Part shown: one piece after another, positions 1 to 8,830 of the stretch
Numbering within the stretch: position 1 is the stretch's first letter
Layout: each line of letters starts with the position of its first letter
From: Duncaniella sp.
GTDB lineage: Bacteria > Bacteroidota > Bacteroidia > Bacteroidales > Muribaculaceae
Assembly (NCBI GenBank): GCA_023664955.1
Contig: JAMPEV010000002.1
Span: 108,509 to 172,508, forward strand
Reading direction: 5' to 3'
DNA: 64,000 bases
Notes under the pieces: generated by a model
Told to the model about the DNA's origin: nothing
Database searches by the model: none
Seen by the model: only the letters and a program-made list of their open reading frames with translations
Translations under genes and position numbers: made by a program

Positions 1-919
1 CAAAATTGCGGTCGAAGTAATCCTTTATTGTGCGTGACACCGATTCCTTGAACGCTGTGAGATGAGTACCACCCTGAGTGGTGTGCTGACCATTGACGAA
101 AGTGTAATATTCCTCACCATACTGGTTAGCATGTGTAAGGGCAAGCTCAATATCTTCGCCTTTAAGGTGGATAGGTGGATAGAGAGGCTCAGCCGTGATA
201 CTGTCACGCAGCAAGTCGAGCAATCCGTTGCGTGAGATGTATCGTTTGCCGTTGAAAATTATGGCTAAGCCGGTGTTGAGGTAGGTGTAATTCTTTATAA
301 GGGGGATTATAAACTCATCCTTGAAGTGATAGTCGCGGAAAATGGTGGAGTCGGGAGTGAAACGTACCAAAGTCCCGTTAGGTTCCTCGGAAGGTTCAAT
401 AGGACTCTCCTCGACAATCTCGCCGCAATGGTAAAGCACACTCTTGCACTGTCCATCGCGAACGCTTTGGATAAAAAATTCCGTAGACAATGCATTTACC
501 GCCTTTATACCGACACCATTAAGGCCAACGGACTTTTTGAACGCCTTAGAGTCATACTTACCACCGGTGTTCATCTTAGAAGACGCATCCACAACCTTAC
601 CAAGAGGTATGCCACGACCGAAGTCGCGGACGGTAACAGTGCCGCCCTCCACATCCACAATAATTTGCTTGCCGAAGCCCATCATGTACTCGTCAATTGC
701 ATTGTCAAGCACTTCCTTGATGAGTACATATATGCCATCGTCGAAGTTGGAGCCGTCGCCAAGTTTGCCGATATACATACCGGGGCGTCGCCGTATATGC
801 TCTTTCCAGTCGAGGGTCTTAATATCATCCTCGTTGTAATTGGCGTCCACGGGCTCCATAGTATCGTTTGTGTCCTGCGAATTGTCTTGTGGGGTTGAGA
901 AGATGTCTTCTATTTCCAT
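1..919 (-). CDS. parE: DNA topoisomerase IV subunit B (ParE), partial
   Basis: This is the N-terminal ~306 residues of a type II topoisomerase ATPase subunit; the gene runs off the left edge, so its C-terminus is not visible. The GHKL ATPase motifs are present: EHIRRRPGMYIG near residues 40-51, the N-box EVLDNAIDE at 69-77 with the Mg-binding Asn, DFGRGIP near 99-105 and the lid GLNGVGIKAVNALS near 132-145. The ParE-like form of the RPGMYIGKLGDGS stretch and the lack of a GyrB-style start favour ParE over GyrB, but the distinguishing C-terminal half is missing. The ATG at 919 was used; an in-frame ATG at 859 would remove a 20-residue acidic leader. It would decatenate and relax chromosomes together with ParC. 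Confidence 0.85.
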   Translation of the reverse strand, partial: MEIEDIFSTPQDNSQDTNDTMEPVDANYNEDDIKTLDWKEHIRRRPGMYIGKLGDGSNFDDGIYVLIKEVLDNAIDEYMMGFGKQIIVDVEGGTVTVRDFGRGIPLGKVVDASSKMNTGGKYDSKAFKKSVGLNGVGIKAVNALSTEFFIQSVRDGQCKSVLYHCGEIVEESPIEPSEEPNGTLVRFTPDSTIFRDYHFKDEFIIPLIKNYTYLNTGLAIIFNGKRYISRNGLLDLLRDSITAEPLYPPIHLKGEDIELALTHANQYGEEYYTFVNGQHTTQGGTHLTAFKESVSRTIKDYFDRNF

Positions 920-943
920 TTGGTATTGTCAGTGATATATAAG

Positions 944-1795
944 TTATTTATTTGCGGGTTCCTTTGACTGGTTTTGGGCGGTAAGCCACTCGATGAGGAG
1001 AGTTTTCACCGGCTCGTGATACTTGAAAGTAGGACGGAATCCCCATCCGTGACCTCCCACCGGGAAGATATGCATCGAGGCAGGAACTCCGTTGGCTTTC
1101 AATGCCCGGTAGTAGCGTATGGAGTTTTCCGGTTTCACGGCACGGTCATCGTCACTCAGAAAGAGTATGGCAGGAGGGGTATTTGTGTCTACTCTCAACT
1201 CGTTGGCATACTCAGCAAGCATCTTGGGGTCAGTCTTCAAGTCACCTAAAAGGTTGTCAATCGAACCTTGATGTGTAATGCCGGGCTGAGAGGTGATTAC
1301 CGGATAGAAAAGCACACTGAAATCAGGGCGTGATTCAACATCAGTGATATGTGTGCTGACAGTAGATGCAAGGTGACCACCTGCTGAAGAACCGGCGATA
1401 CCCACTTTTTCGGGATTTACACCCCATTTTGCTGCATTGCGGCGCACGGTGCGTATTGCCTCGCGGGCATCGTCGGCCGGGATAGTGTAATTGCCGTGGG
1501 GAAGACGGTATTTAAGCACCACCCCCGTGATACCATTATCCGCAAGCCACTGTGCCACCTGCTTACCTTCATGATCCATAGCGAGATGAGTGTAACCGCC
1601 TCCGGGACACACTACCACAGCCATGCCGGTGTTGTTGGATTCTTCGGGATGATAGACAGTGATCGTAGCTTCATTGTCGTGACCATTATCGTTGGGAGCG
1701 CCATTAGGCCATAGGTTTTCAGGAGTCTGGGCCGTAACGCTTGTCATTGAGAGGCCCAAGACGGTAGCCATCAGAGAGGATATGAATTTTTTCAT
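944..1795 (-). CDS. Secreted alpha/beta-hydrolase esterase (acetyl-esterase type)
   Basis: A 283-residue alpha/beta hydrolase of the Aes/BD-FAE esterase group. Residues 1-22 form a signal peptide ending at VTAQ, so export to the periplasm or surface is expected. The oxyanion motif CPGGG lies at 63-67, the nucleophile elbow GSSAG at 135-139 puts the catalytic Ser at 137, an Asp-rich loop LSDDD lies at 214-218 and the catalytic His is likely H249 in GGHGWGF. Family members remove acetyl or similar groups from sugars. It lies 36 nt downstream of a GH95 glycosidase on the same strand, so it probably de-esterifies the same fucosylated glycan. The natural substrate cannot be read from the sequence. 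Confidence 0.85.
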   Translation of the reverse strand: MKKFISSLMATVLGLSMTSVTAQTPENLWPNGAPNDNGHDNEATITVYHPEESNNTGMAVVVCPGGGYTHLAMDHEGKQVAQWLADNGITGVVLKYRLPHGNYTIPADDAREAIRTVRRNAAKWGVNPEKVGIAGSSAGGHLASTVSTHITDVESRPDFSVLFYPVITSQPGITHQGSIDNLLGDLKTDPKMLAEYANELRVDTNTPPAILFLSDDDRAVKPENSIRYYRALKANGVPASMHIFPVGGHGWGFRPTFKYHEPVKTLLIEWLTAQNQSKEPANK

Positions 1796-1831
1796 GATTC
1801 AAATGAAATTACATTGAGGTGTGGTAAATTA

Positions 1832-4369
1832 CTATTTAATAAATGTATAAGTAGCTCCGACTGCGGTGGGGACATCATATTCGATGACCTCAGGAAGATT
1901 CAATGCAGGGATCTTTGACGCATCCGTGATGACGGGTGCGGGAGTATCGTATATATAGTTAAACGGATTGGAATTGGCACCGTTAGCCCTCGCAATGACA
2001 GTTCCATCGATTCCTTTTAGCGGAGTTGTGGTGCGGAGACGGAGGTTACCGCCAAGGTTTGACCTGATGGTGACAGACTCGAGAACACCGTCATTCCATT
2101 TCATATCCACAATCTCAAAACCTCCGCGAGCCTTAAGACCTTTTACTTCACCCTGTTTCCACACATCGGGTAGAGCGGGGAGAAGATGGATGGCGCCGTC
2201 GTGACTCTGCATGAGCATTTCGGCAATACCGGCAGTGCAACCGAAGTTACCGTCGATTTGGAAAGGCGGATGAGCATCGAACATATTGGCGTATGTTCCA
2301 CCATTTTCATCCTTGATGGTGATATTGGGATCTTTTAGTTTCAACTGGTTAGTAATAAGCGTGTAAGCATGGTTGCCGTCAAGGAGCCGAGCCCAAAGAC
2401 ACACCTTCCAACCCATTGACCATCCTCTACTTGCATCGCCACGGCCGATGAGTGATTTCTTAGCAGCTTGGAAGAGTTCCGGATTAGTGTAGGGAGAGAT
2501 GAGATTGCCGGGATAGAGCCCCCAAAGATGTGAAACGTGGCGGTGTCCACTTGTCTCACGGTCCCAATCCTCAAGCCACTCCTGTAATTGACCATACTTA
2601 CCGATGTGCATCGGAGGAAGTTGAGCTTTTAGAGCATCGAGGTCGGAGGCAAATTCGTCGTCCACGCCAAGAGTGCGTGCCGCCATTGCGGTGTTGTTGA
2701 GAAGGTCGTAGACCATCTGGTTATCCATAGTAATACCGCTGAACACAGCCGCGCTCATCTTCTTACCCTGCTCATTCACGTAAGAGCCGAGTCCGGGGTG
2801 ATTTTCGGGAGAGTTCGATGGAGATACCACCTTATAGCCGGTTTTTGGGTCGGTAATGAGGAAATCCTGAAAGAATTCTGATGCGGACTTCAGGACGGGA
2901 TAAATCTCAGCAAGATATTTCTTGTCGCCGGTGTAAAGATAGCGTTCCCAAAGGTGAGAGCAGAACCAGGCGTTACAAGTGGGCCACGGACTGCATGATG
3001 CATAGTCAACGGCACCGGTGGAACGCCAGATGTCAGTGTTATGGTGAAGCGTCCAACCGCGAGCGTCATACATATTCTTAGCCGATTCTTGTCCGGTGAC
3101 GCTTACGTCCTTAACCAATTGGATGAATGGGTCATGGCACTCACTGAGATTGGTTATCTCAGCAGGCCAGTAGTTCATCTCCACATTAATATTAGTGGTG
3201 TATTTGCTGTCCCATGCAGGATATTGCCCGGCATTCGGATTCCATATACCTTGCAGATTGGCAGGCTGAGTACCCGGCTGAGAACTGCTTATGAGCAGAT
3301 AACGCCCAAACTGGAAATACATTGAAGCCAACGAAGGATCGAAAGAAGTTGAAAACTCCTTGATACGGATATCGGTGGGTTTTGACTCCTGCTCAGGATT
3401 TGAGCCGAGGTCGAGACTCACTCGATCAAATTGTTCAGTATACTTAGCAATATGGTCAGCTTTCGCATTGTCATAGCTTTTGTTGAATTTCTCAATTGCC
3501 GCCTTTGACTTAGCTTCAGCATTACCGCTTATATCCTTATAGTTTACAAAGTTAGTTGCAGCAGAGATGTAAATTGTGGCAGAATTTGCGCCGGTTACCG
3601 AGATGGAATTTGTAGCAGCATCAGCCTTCTCCTTCCCCCCATCAGCTATAACCTTTATTATTGCGGTAGCATTCAGTAGATTAGGGATATTCTCCTCATC
3701 AGGCTTGGCATGAGTACAGTGCACGACAAGGGTATTGTTTGATCTCTCTTCCACTTTAGTATCGGCAAGAGTGCGAGATTTCTTCAAAGGGCCAACGAAA
3801 GACGTATTAAAAGTCACTTTTCCGGGCTTAGAAGCCGAGATTTTCATGATGATGAGGTCATCAGACAGCGAAGTGAAAATTTCACGTGTATAATCCACAC
3901 CGTCAACGGTGTAGCTAACTCTTGCCACGGCACTGCCAAGGTCGAGTTCACGGCGGTAATCAGTGACATTATTTGTGACGGAAGGGAAATCGAGTATAAG
4001 ATTACCTATGGATTCATAAATCATGCCGTGGCCTGTAATGCTTTTATCAGCAGTGATGTTTTCCATAGCAAGACGCTGCGCCTCGACATATTCGCCATTG
4101 TTGATGCACTCCTGTATCTCCTTCAGCTTACCTTTGGCTTTAGGATTATAGTTGTTATATGGGCTTCCTGACCAGAAAGTATCCTCATTGATTTGTATAG
4201 TGTCCTGAGTGATTCGGCCGTACACCATCGCACCGAGGTGTCCGTTGCCTAACGGCAAAGCCTCCACCCAGTAGTCGGCCGGACGGTCATACCATAGTTT
4301 AAGTCTTTCGGCTCGCACTGCCAACACAATGCAGGGCAACATTATGATGAAAACAATTACCTTTTTCAT
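1832..4369 (-). CDS. GH95 family alpha-L-fucosidase / alpha-L-galactosidase
   Basis: An 845-residue secreted glycoside hydrolase of family 95, which removes alpha-1,2-linked L-fucose (or L-galactose) by inversion. It has a signal peptide (1-20), the N-terminal beta domain with [14 protein letters not shown] at 38-51 and NEDTFWSG at 61-68, then the (alpha/alpha)6 barrel. By analogy with bifidobacterial AfcA, the pair N393/N395 in [11 protein letters not shown]522 in SPSNSPEN and D706 in QIDGNFG are the expected catalytic residues; all are present. Length is normal for the family. It precedes the esterase, likely in one operon. No SusC/SusD pair is nearby, so this is not a complete polysaccharide utilisation locus in this window. 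Mucin or plant glycan fucose is the likely target. Confidence 0.93.
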   Translation of the reverse strand: MKKVIVFIIMLPCIVLAVRAERLKLWYDRPADYWVEALPLGNGHLGAMVYGRITQDTIQINEDTFWSGSPYNNYNPKAKGKLKEIQECINNGEYVEAQRLAMENITADKSITGHGMIYESIGNLILDFPSVTNNVTDYRRELDLGSAVARVSYTVDGVDYTREIFTSLSDDLIIMKISASKPGKVTFNTSFVGPLKKSRTLADTKVEERSNNTLVVHCTHAKPDEENIPNLLNATAIIKVIADGGKEKADAATNSISVTGANSATIYISAATNFVNYKDISGNAEAKSKAAIEKFNKSYDNAKADHIAKYTEQFDRVSLDLGSNPEQESKPTDIRIKEFSTSFDPSLASMYFQFGRYLLISSSQPGTQPANLQGIWNPNAGQYPAWDSKYTTNINVEMNYWPAEITNLSECHDPFIQLVKDVSVTGQESAKNMYDARGWTLHHNTDIWRSTGAVDYASCSPWPTCNAWFCSHLWERYLYTGDKKYLAEIYPVLKSASEFFQDFLITDPKTGYKVVSPSNSPENHPGLGSYVNEQGKKMSAAVFSGITMDNQMVYDLLNNTAMAARTLGVDDEFASDLDALKAQLPPMHIGKYGQLQEWLEDWDRETSGHRHVSHLWGLYPGNLISPYTNPELFQAAKKSLIGRGDASRGWSMGWKVCLWARLLDGNHAYTLITNQLKLKDPNITIKDENGGTYANMFDAHPPFQIDGNFGCTAGIAEMLMQSHDGAIHLLPALPDVWKQGEVKGLKARGGFEIVDMKWNDGVLESVTIRSNLGGNLRLRTTTPLKGIDGTVIARANGANSNPFNYIYDTPAPVITDASKIPALNLPEVIEYDVPTAVGATYTFIK

Positions 4370-4420
4370 GCAATTAGAATTATAAAGCAGTGAATGATTG
4401 GATTTTTAAGATTGGATTTT

Positions 4421-5710
4421 CTAAGAATTGTGAAGCTTTACCTCTTCCCATATATAAAGACGGTCGGAAGGTCGAATTTTACGAGGCACTTTCATTGAGA
4501 AATTATCACCCTTCTTAACCACCAGTACGGGGTCGTATTCAAGTCGAAGTTCTTCGGCTTTCATGATGATTGCCCCGGTGTCAGTACCGGTTATGATAAC
4601 CTCGTCACCGGCATGTAGCTCGCCGCTTTCCATTTGGAACTCCCCCACCCCGAGTTTTGGGAAAAAGCGCACACCTTTTGCCACATACTTCTTAACTCGT
4701 GTGGCTGATGAGCCATACTTAGCCGACCATTCACCCAAACGCTGACCTAAGTAATATCCGTTCCAGAACCCGCGATTGAACACTTTGGTAAGCTCCTCAT
4801 CCCACTTAACTATCTTATCGTCAGTAAAATCGCCGTTGCATATTGCTTCAATAGCCTCAGAATACGCTTTTACGGTAATCTTCACATACTCCGGACCACG
4901 GGCACGACCTTCGATTTTGAAAACCCTCACCCCGGCATCAATCATCTTATTAAGGAAGTGAATGGTTTTCAAATCTTTAGGAGACATGATATACTTATTC
5001 TCAATGTCGAGTTGGTCACCGGTCTCACGGTCGGTAACGGTGTAGCCGCGTCGGCAAATCTGGGTACATGCGCCGCGATTAGCACTTGAGTTCATCTCTT
5101 GGAGACTGAGATAACATTTTCCTGAAACGGCCATGCACAATGCGCCATGACAGAACATTTCAATACGGATTTTCTCACCATGCGGGCCGCAAATGTTTTC
5201 GCGCTCGATAGCCTCGTGAATCTCCTTAACCTGGTCGAGGTTAAGTTCGCGAGCAAGCACCATCACATCAGCAAATTGCGAAAAAAATCTCACCGCCTCG
5301 GTATTAGTGACATTTAACTGAGTGGAAATATGCACTTCCACACCCGCCTTGCGAGCGTAGGCGATAGCAGCAATGTCGCTGGCGATAATCGCTGAAATAC
5401 CGCTCACCTTGACTGCGTCAATAATAGCGTGGCATTTCTCTATCTCATTATTATATATTATGGTGTTGACGGTAAGGTAGCTTTTCACGCCAGCCCGGTC
5501 GCAAATCGAAGCGATGTTGCGGAGGTCGTCAAGGGTAAAGTTGACCGAGGAGCGGGAGCGCATATTCAGCCCTTCCACTCCGAAATATATGGCATCGGCA
5601 CCGGCCTCGATAGCAGCGTGGAGTGATTCATAACACCCCACCGGAGCCATTATTTCATAATCTTTACGATTCATAAATGTTCTTTCATCATTTTTTGAAC
5701 TGGTTTTCAC
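4421..5710 (-). CDS. U32 family peptidase-like protein (TrhP/YegQ type)
   Basis: A 429-residue protein of the U32 collagenase-like family. The signature EMFCHGALCMAVSGKCYLS is intact, followed by CTQICRRGY; the four Cys of these segments bind an iron-sulfur cluster in the tRNA-hydroxylating TrhP/YegQ group. The C-terminal ~80 residues form the usual beta-barrel U32_C domain. Related proteins hydroxylate wobble uridine (5-hydroxyuridine) in tRNA using a prephenate-derived compound; older annotation calls them proteases. The start may be the ATG at 5674 (MNRKDYEIMAPVG), because family members begin there and a GAAAGA precedes it; the longer start is listed. Cytosolic. Whether it acts on tRNA or is the RlhA-type rRNA enzyme is not decided by the sequence alone. 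Confidence 0.85.
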   Translation of the reverse strand: MKTSSKNDERTFMNRKDYEIMAPVGCYESLHAAIEAGADAIYFGVEGLNMRSRSSVNFTLDDLRNIASICDRAGVKSYLTVNTIIYNNEIEKCHAIIDAVKVSGISAIIASDIAAIAYARKAGVEVHISTQLNVTNTEAVRFFSQFADVMVLARELNLDQVKEIHEAIERENICGPHGEKIRIEMFCHGALCMAVSGKCYLSLQEMNSSANRGACTQICRRGYTVTDRETGDQLDIENKYIMSPKDLKTIHFLNKMIDAGVRVFKIEGRARGPEYVKITVKAYSEAIEAICNGDFTDDKIVKWDEELTKVFNRGFWNGYYLGQRLGEWSAKYGSSATRVKKYVAKGVRFFPKLGVGEFQMESGELHAGDEVIITGTDTGAIIMKAEELRLEYDPVLVVKKGDNFSMKVPRKIRPSDRLYIWEEVKLHNS

Positions 5711-5774
5711 GACATCTCATCGCTACAGCTTTTTTTGACGGATCTTAAGCGGTTTCGGCACTTGCTGCTTGGGA

Positions 5775-5822
5775 GGACGCACCATGTTGCGTCCCTACAA
5801 CTGTGGATTAGATGGTGCGTCC
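5775..5822. repeat. GGACGCACCAT palindrome overlapping the end of the aminotransferase gene
   Basis: An 11-bp perfect inverted repeat: GGACGCACCAT at 5775-5785 and ATGGTGCGTCC at 5812-5822. Inside it a second, alternative hairpin exists (GGACGCA at 5775-5781 with TGCGTCC at 5788-5794). The right arm supplies the last codons (PGRTI-stop) of the upstream minus-strand aminotransferase. There is no T-tract on the minus side, so it is not a canonical terminator. It resembles a REP-like dispersed palindrome, but only this copy is in the window. Confidence 0.5.
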
Positions 5823-7007
5823 CGGATAGGCTTTGAGAGCTGCGTCAAGCACTTTTATAGCTTTGGCAAGTTCTGACTTGTTGAGAATATAAGCCATGCG
5901 CACCTCATCCTTCCCCATCCCGGGTGTGGTATAGAATCCTGATGCCGGAGCCATGAAAATCGTCTCACCATTGAGGTCAAACTCTTTCAGACACCATTGG
6001 CAGAACTTGTCGGCATCGTCAACCGGGAGTTTCACTACAGTGTAGAATGCCCCCATCGGGATAGGGGTGTAACAACCGGGAATCTTATTAAGTTGGTCGA
6101 TAAGGAACTTACGACGTTCCACATATTCATTATATGTGGCAAGCATATATTCAGGCGAGGTATCAATCGATGCCTCGGCCACAATCTGCCCTAACAACGG
6201 CGGGCTTAAACGGGCCTGACAGAATTTCATTATGTTGGTCTTGAGCTGGGGATGCTTAGTAATCAATGCCCCTATGCGAATACCGCATTCATTATAACGC
6301 TTTGATACAGAGTCAACAAGCACAACCTGTTCTTCAACACCGGGAAGATGGAATGCCGAAATATAAGGTGCGCCGGTGTAGCAGAACTCACGGTACACCT
6401 CATCGGAGAAGAGGAAAAGGTCATATTTCTTCACCAAATCTCTGATTTGGAGCATCTCCTTCATAGTGTAGAGATAACCGGTGGGATTGTTGGGGTTACA
6501 GATGAGAATTCCTTTAGTACGCGGAGTTATCAGTTCCTCAAACTTCTCAACCGACGGGAGAGCAAACCCCTCGTCAATATTTGACGGCACAGTTACAATT
6601 TTAGCACCGGCAGAGATGGCAAATGCCATGTAGTTAGCATATGCAGGTTCCGGAACGATTATTTCATCACCCGGGTCAAGACAAGCCATGAAAGCGAAAA
6701 GCACGGCCTCGGAGCCGCCGGCGGTCACGATAATGTCATCGACATCCACATCGATGTTGAAGCGATGATAATATTCCTTCAGTTTCTCGCGCAGGGAAAG
6801 GAGACCGGCCGAGGGGCTGTATTCGAGCACTGTACGGTCTATTTTCTTCAATGCGTCAAGGCCCTCCTTAGGTGTAGGGACGTCGGGCTGACCGATGTTA
6901 AGGTGGTAAACCTTTACCCCCCTTGCCTTTGCTTCATTGGCAAGAGGCGTAAGTCGCCTGATTGGAGATGCAGGCATCAATGTGCCGCGTTCTGATACGT
7001 TTGGCAT
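5808..7007 (-). CDS. Class I/II pyridoxal-phosphate aminotransferase
   Basis: A 399-residue fold-type I aminotransferase counted from the ATG at 7007. Visible motifs: NPNNPTG at 171-177, SDEVY at 201-205 and SVSKRYNECGIRIGA with the PLP-binding Lys at 236, and a conserved Arg near the C-terminus in DEVRMAY. Substrate is not obvious; it groups with aspartate/aromatic/alanine-type enzymes. A longer reading from a GTG at 7061 overlaps the upstream stop (GTGA), but the extra 18 residues (IAGFSASHKLITQ...) are not family-like, so the ATG is preferred. It follows the GlmU-like gene closely on the same strand and is probably co-transcribed. The final six codons fall in a palindromic repeat. Confidence 0.85.
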   Translation of the reverse strand: MPNVSERGTLMPASPIRRLTPLANEAKARGVKVYHLNIGQPDVPTPKEGLDALKKIDRTVLEYSPSAGLLSLREKLKEYYHRFNIDVDVDDIIVTAGGSEAVLFAFMACLDPGDEIIVPEPAYANYMAFAISAGAKIVTVPSNIDEGFALPSVEKFEELITPRTKGILICNPNNPTGYLYTMKEMLQIRDLVKKYDLFLFSDEVYREFCYTGAPYISAFHLPGVEEQVVLVDSVSKRYNECGIRIGALITKHPQLKTNIMKFCQARLSPPLLGQIVAEASIDTSPEYMLATYNEYVERRKFLIDQLNKIPGCYTPIPMGAFYTVVKLPVDDADKFCQWCLKEFDLNGETIFMAPASGFYTTPGMGKDEVRMAYILNKSELAKAIKVLDAALKAYPGRTI

Positions 7008-7057
7008 ATTATTATTGAGTTGAGTAATTAGCTTATGAGATGCTGAAAATCCGGCAA

Positions 7058-8221
7058 TCACCTGCCCTCATTCACGTCCTCAAAAATGTGGATGTAAATT
7101 TCCTTGTCAATGGGGGTTAATTCGACATGGCGGCGTGCCATCATTCGGGAGGCAGTGTCGAAGAAACTTTCCATTCTCACTTGCTTCATGCCGAGAGTAG
7201 TGCCTTCGGTGAACGATTGGAGGAAAGTGCGGGGGAAGCCGGCGCTATAGAAGTTGACCCCAACGCCTACCACTGTTGCAGTGTTGAACATCGTGTTGAT
7301 GCCGGCCTTGGAATGATCACCCATGATGAGACCGCAGAACTGGAGACCGGTCTTGACGAAACGACCTTCAGCGATGCTCCATAGCTTGATGGGGGCATAA
7401 GTGTTCTTGAGATTGGAAGCCGTGCATCCGGCACCGAGGTTACACCATTCGCCTATCACAGCGTTGCCTAAGAAACCGTCGTGGGCTTTATTGGAATATC
7501 CGGTCATTACCACATTATTAAGTTCACCTCCCACTTTGCAATAAGGGCCGAGGGTAGTTGCGCCATATATCTTGCCGCCCATATTGACTACTGAGTGCTC
7601 ACACATCGCGATAGGGCCGCGTAGACAAGCACCTTCCATCACTTCAGCGTCACGGCCGATATAGATCGGACCTTTGGTGACATTAATGTTGGCACATTCT
7701 ACTGTCGCGCCCTCCTCGATGAAGAGTTGGGACGGATCACCGATGAGCCGGCATGAACCGCTCAAGGGCTGCGATTTCTTACCGGCAGTAAGGATTAAGA
7801 AATCGCGGCGAATGGCCTCGTCATTGTTCATGAAGATGTCATACACCTCGTTAATGGCAAAGGGTGTGCCCTCGTAAGCCTTTGAAGAGGTAGGGTCTCC
7901 ATTACCACGGCGAGCGATCACTTCGCCCTCGTGAGTCAAGGACTCTCCGATCTCAAGCGAGAGGATAGCGTCAACGAGACGGGCATCCGGAAGGAGATTA
8001 CCGGCAATGAAAAGGTTATCACCATCGGCAGCCTCAATCATTGGATACTTCATTGATAGATAATCCTGGGTGCTATATGAATATGCACCGGGGATGGCGC
8101 GCTGCCATTTCTCGGAGATGGTGGTGACACCGTGGCGAATCAGCGCCACCGGCCGGGTATAAGTTAGAGGAAGAAGATTAGCCCTAACCTTTACCGGGTC
8201 AAAAAGTATGATATTCTTCAT
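7058..8221 (-). CDS. GlmU-like protein with hexapeptide-repeat acyltransferase domain
   Basis: A 387-residue protein of the Bacteroidetes GlmU-family group. The N-terminal ~165 residues resemble a reduced nucleotidyltransferase-like domain (starting MKNIILFDPVKVRANLLPLTYTRP), and from about residue 170 a left-handed beta-helix follows with hexad repeats such as GPIYIGRDAEVMEGACLRGP and GNAVIGEWCNLGAGCTASN. True GlmU makes UDP-GlcNAc; here the canonical nucleotidyltransferase GxGxRM loop is not seen, so the reaction is uncertain. A promoter -7 element lies at 8242-8249, giving a leader of only about a dozen bases. The stop overlaps the GTG of the next frame but the real neighbour start is likely 50 nt further. 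Confidence 0.75.
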   Translation of the reverse strand: MKNIILFDPVKVRANLLPLTYTRPVALIRHGVTTISEKWQRAIPGAYSYSTQDYLSMKYPMIEAADGDNLFIAGNLLPDARLVDAILSLEIGESLTHEGEVIARRGNGDPTSSKAYEGTPFAINEVYDIFMNNDEAIRRDFLILTAGKKSQPLSGSCRLIGDPSQLFIEEGATVECANINVTKGPIYIGRDAEVMEGACLRGPIAMCEHSVVNMGGKIYGATTLGPYCKVGGELNNVVMTGYSNKAHDGFLGNAVIGEWCNLGAGCTASNLKNTYAPIKLWSIAEGRFVKTGLQFCGLIMGDHSKAGINTMFNTATVVGVGVNFYSAGFPRTFLQSFTEGTTLGMKQVRMESFFDTASRMMARRHVELTPIDKEIYIHIFEDVNEGR

Positions 8222-8241
8222 GAGTCTACTTATTTGTCCTA

Positions 8242-8249
8242 CAAAGTTA
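8242..8249 (-). promoter_or_regulatory. Promoter -7 element for the GlmU-like gene
   Basis: On the minus strand this reads TAACTTTG, a perfect TAnnTTTG box, about 20 nt before the ATG at 8221. No clear TTTG -33 box is visible at the expected distance, so the promoter is judged on the -7 box alone. Confidence 0.5.
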
Positions 8250-8401
8250 CAAAAATTATTGAAATAGATTGGAAGTTTTTAGCATTTAGTTTTTTGTTAT
8301 GGTTTTTGATGTTTTTATTGACGTTTTATTTGTCGTTTAGAGGTTTTTTCGATTTTGTTCACAGTTAAGTATTAAAAATCATTAATGCGTATGTTAAAAA
8401 G

Positions 8402-8432
8402 TTGGAGGATACGAAAATAGTTAATACTTTTG
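8402..8432 (+). promoter_or_regulatory. Promoter of the intergenic RNA candidate
   Basis: TTG at 8402-8404, 20 nt spacer, then TACTTTTG at 8425-8432. This fits the Bacteroidetes sigma-ABfr consensus TTTG-N19-TAnnTTTG. Transcription should start near 8440 on plus, yet no open reading frame of any length follows before the terminator. Confidence 0.7.
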
Positions 8433-8439
8433 TAAAGAA

Positions 8440-8684
8440 AAGATACATTATCGTGTGGTAGCTTTTTAATAGTTGTAATTCATATCAAATCTGCTATCGC
8501 AACGTTTGGCAAAGTCATCGGGAGACGGCTTCTTGACTGGCGACGATAATGTCGTGTAAGTATGATATAATCTCTACATTATTGAAAATGAAATAGTTTT
8601 CTTTTCAGTAACTATCGAATCACAATTCGCCTTTTGGCTTTAGTCCTGTTGCTCCTTGTCGAAAGGAGCAGCGGACGATTTTTT
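8440..8684 (+). ncRNA. Candidate structured non-coding RNA (6S-like rod)
   Basis: A ~245-nt unit with its own promoter and intrinsic terminator but no ORF. Both ends pair: ATCGT at 8450-8454 with ACGAT at 8675-8679 next to the T-run, and AGTTGTAATTC at 8471-8481 with GAATCACAATT at 8617-8627 (11 bp, one mismatch and one wobble). Smaller hairpins sit inside, e.g. CGAC/GTCG around 8553-8568 and GCC-TTTT-GGC near 8630. A long rod with open middle is what 6S RNA looks like, and Bacteroidales 6S has been described under the Rfam motif Bacteroidales-1, but I cannot confirm homology from memory. The RNA call rests on promoter, pairing and terminator; the 6S identity is inference. Confidence 0.5.
8651..8684 (+). 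terminator. Intrinsic terminator of the intergenic RNA candidate
   Basis: Perfect stem GCTCCTT (8651-8657) / AAGGAGC (8663-8669) with a 5-nt loop, followed after nine bases by six T at 8679-8684. The gap to the T-run is longer than ideal, but the closing ACGAT pairs with the 5' end of the transcript and may extend the structure to the T-run. Confidence 0.55.
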
Positions 8685-8749
8685 ATAGGGGGATGAAATT
8701 CAGAAAATTCAGCAAATTAACATTCCGGGCTCTTTAGTGAACTTAAAGT

Positions 8750-8771
8750 AAAAAGGCAGATGATATTGCCT
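8750..8771 (-). terminator. Intrinsic terminator of the psd gene
   Basis: On the minus strand the stem AGGCA/TGCCT (arms 8767-8771 and 8754-8758) is followed directly by a T-tract (8750-8753). It lies 60 nt past the stop of the decarboxylase gene. Confidence 0.6.
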
Positions 8772-8830
8772 AAACAACACCACCTGCCGGGGGTAACTTA
8801 ATATTGATAAAGATTCAATACCTGAGTCCG

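Noticed and set aside
326..898. 190-codon plus-strand frame
   Set aside because: Antisense shadow of the parE ATPase domain, whose motifs are clear on minus.
1832..4369. Complete polysaccharide utilisation locus around the fucosidase
   Set aside because: No SusC/SusD pair or sensor gene in the adjacent sequence; only a fucosidase and an esterase.
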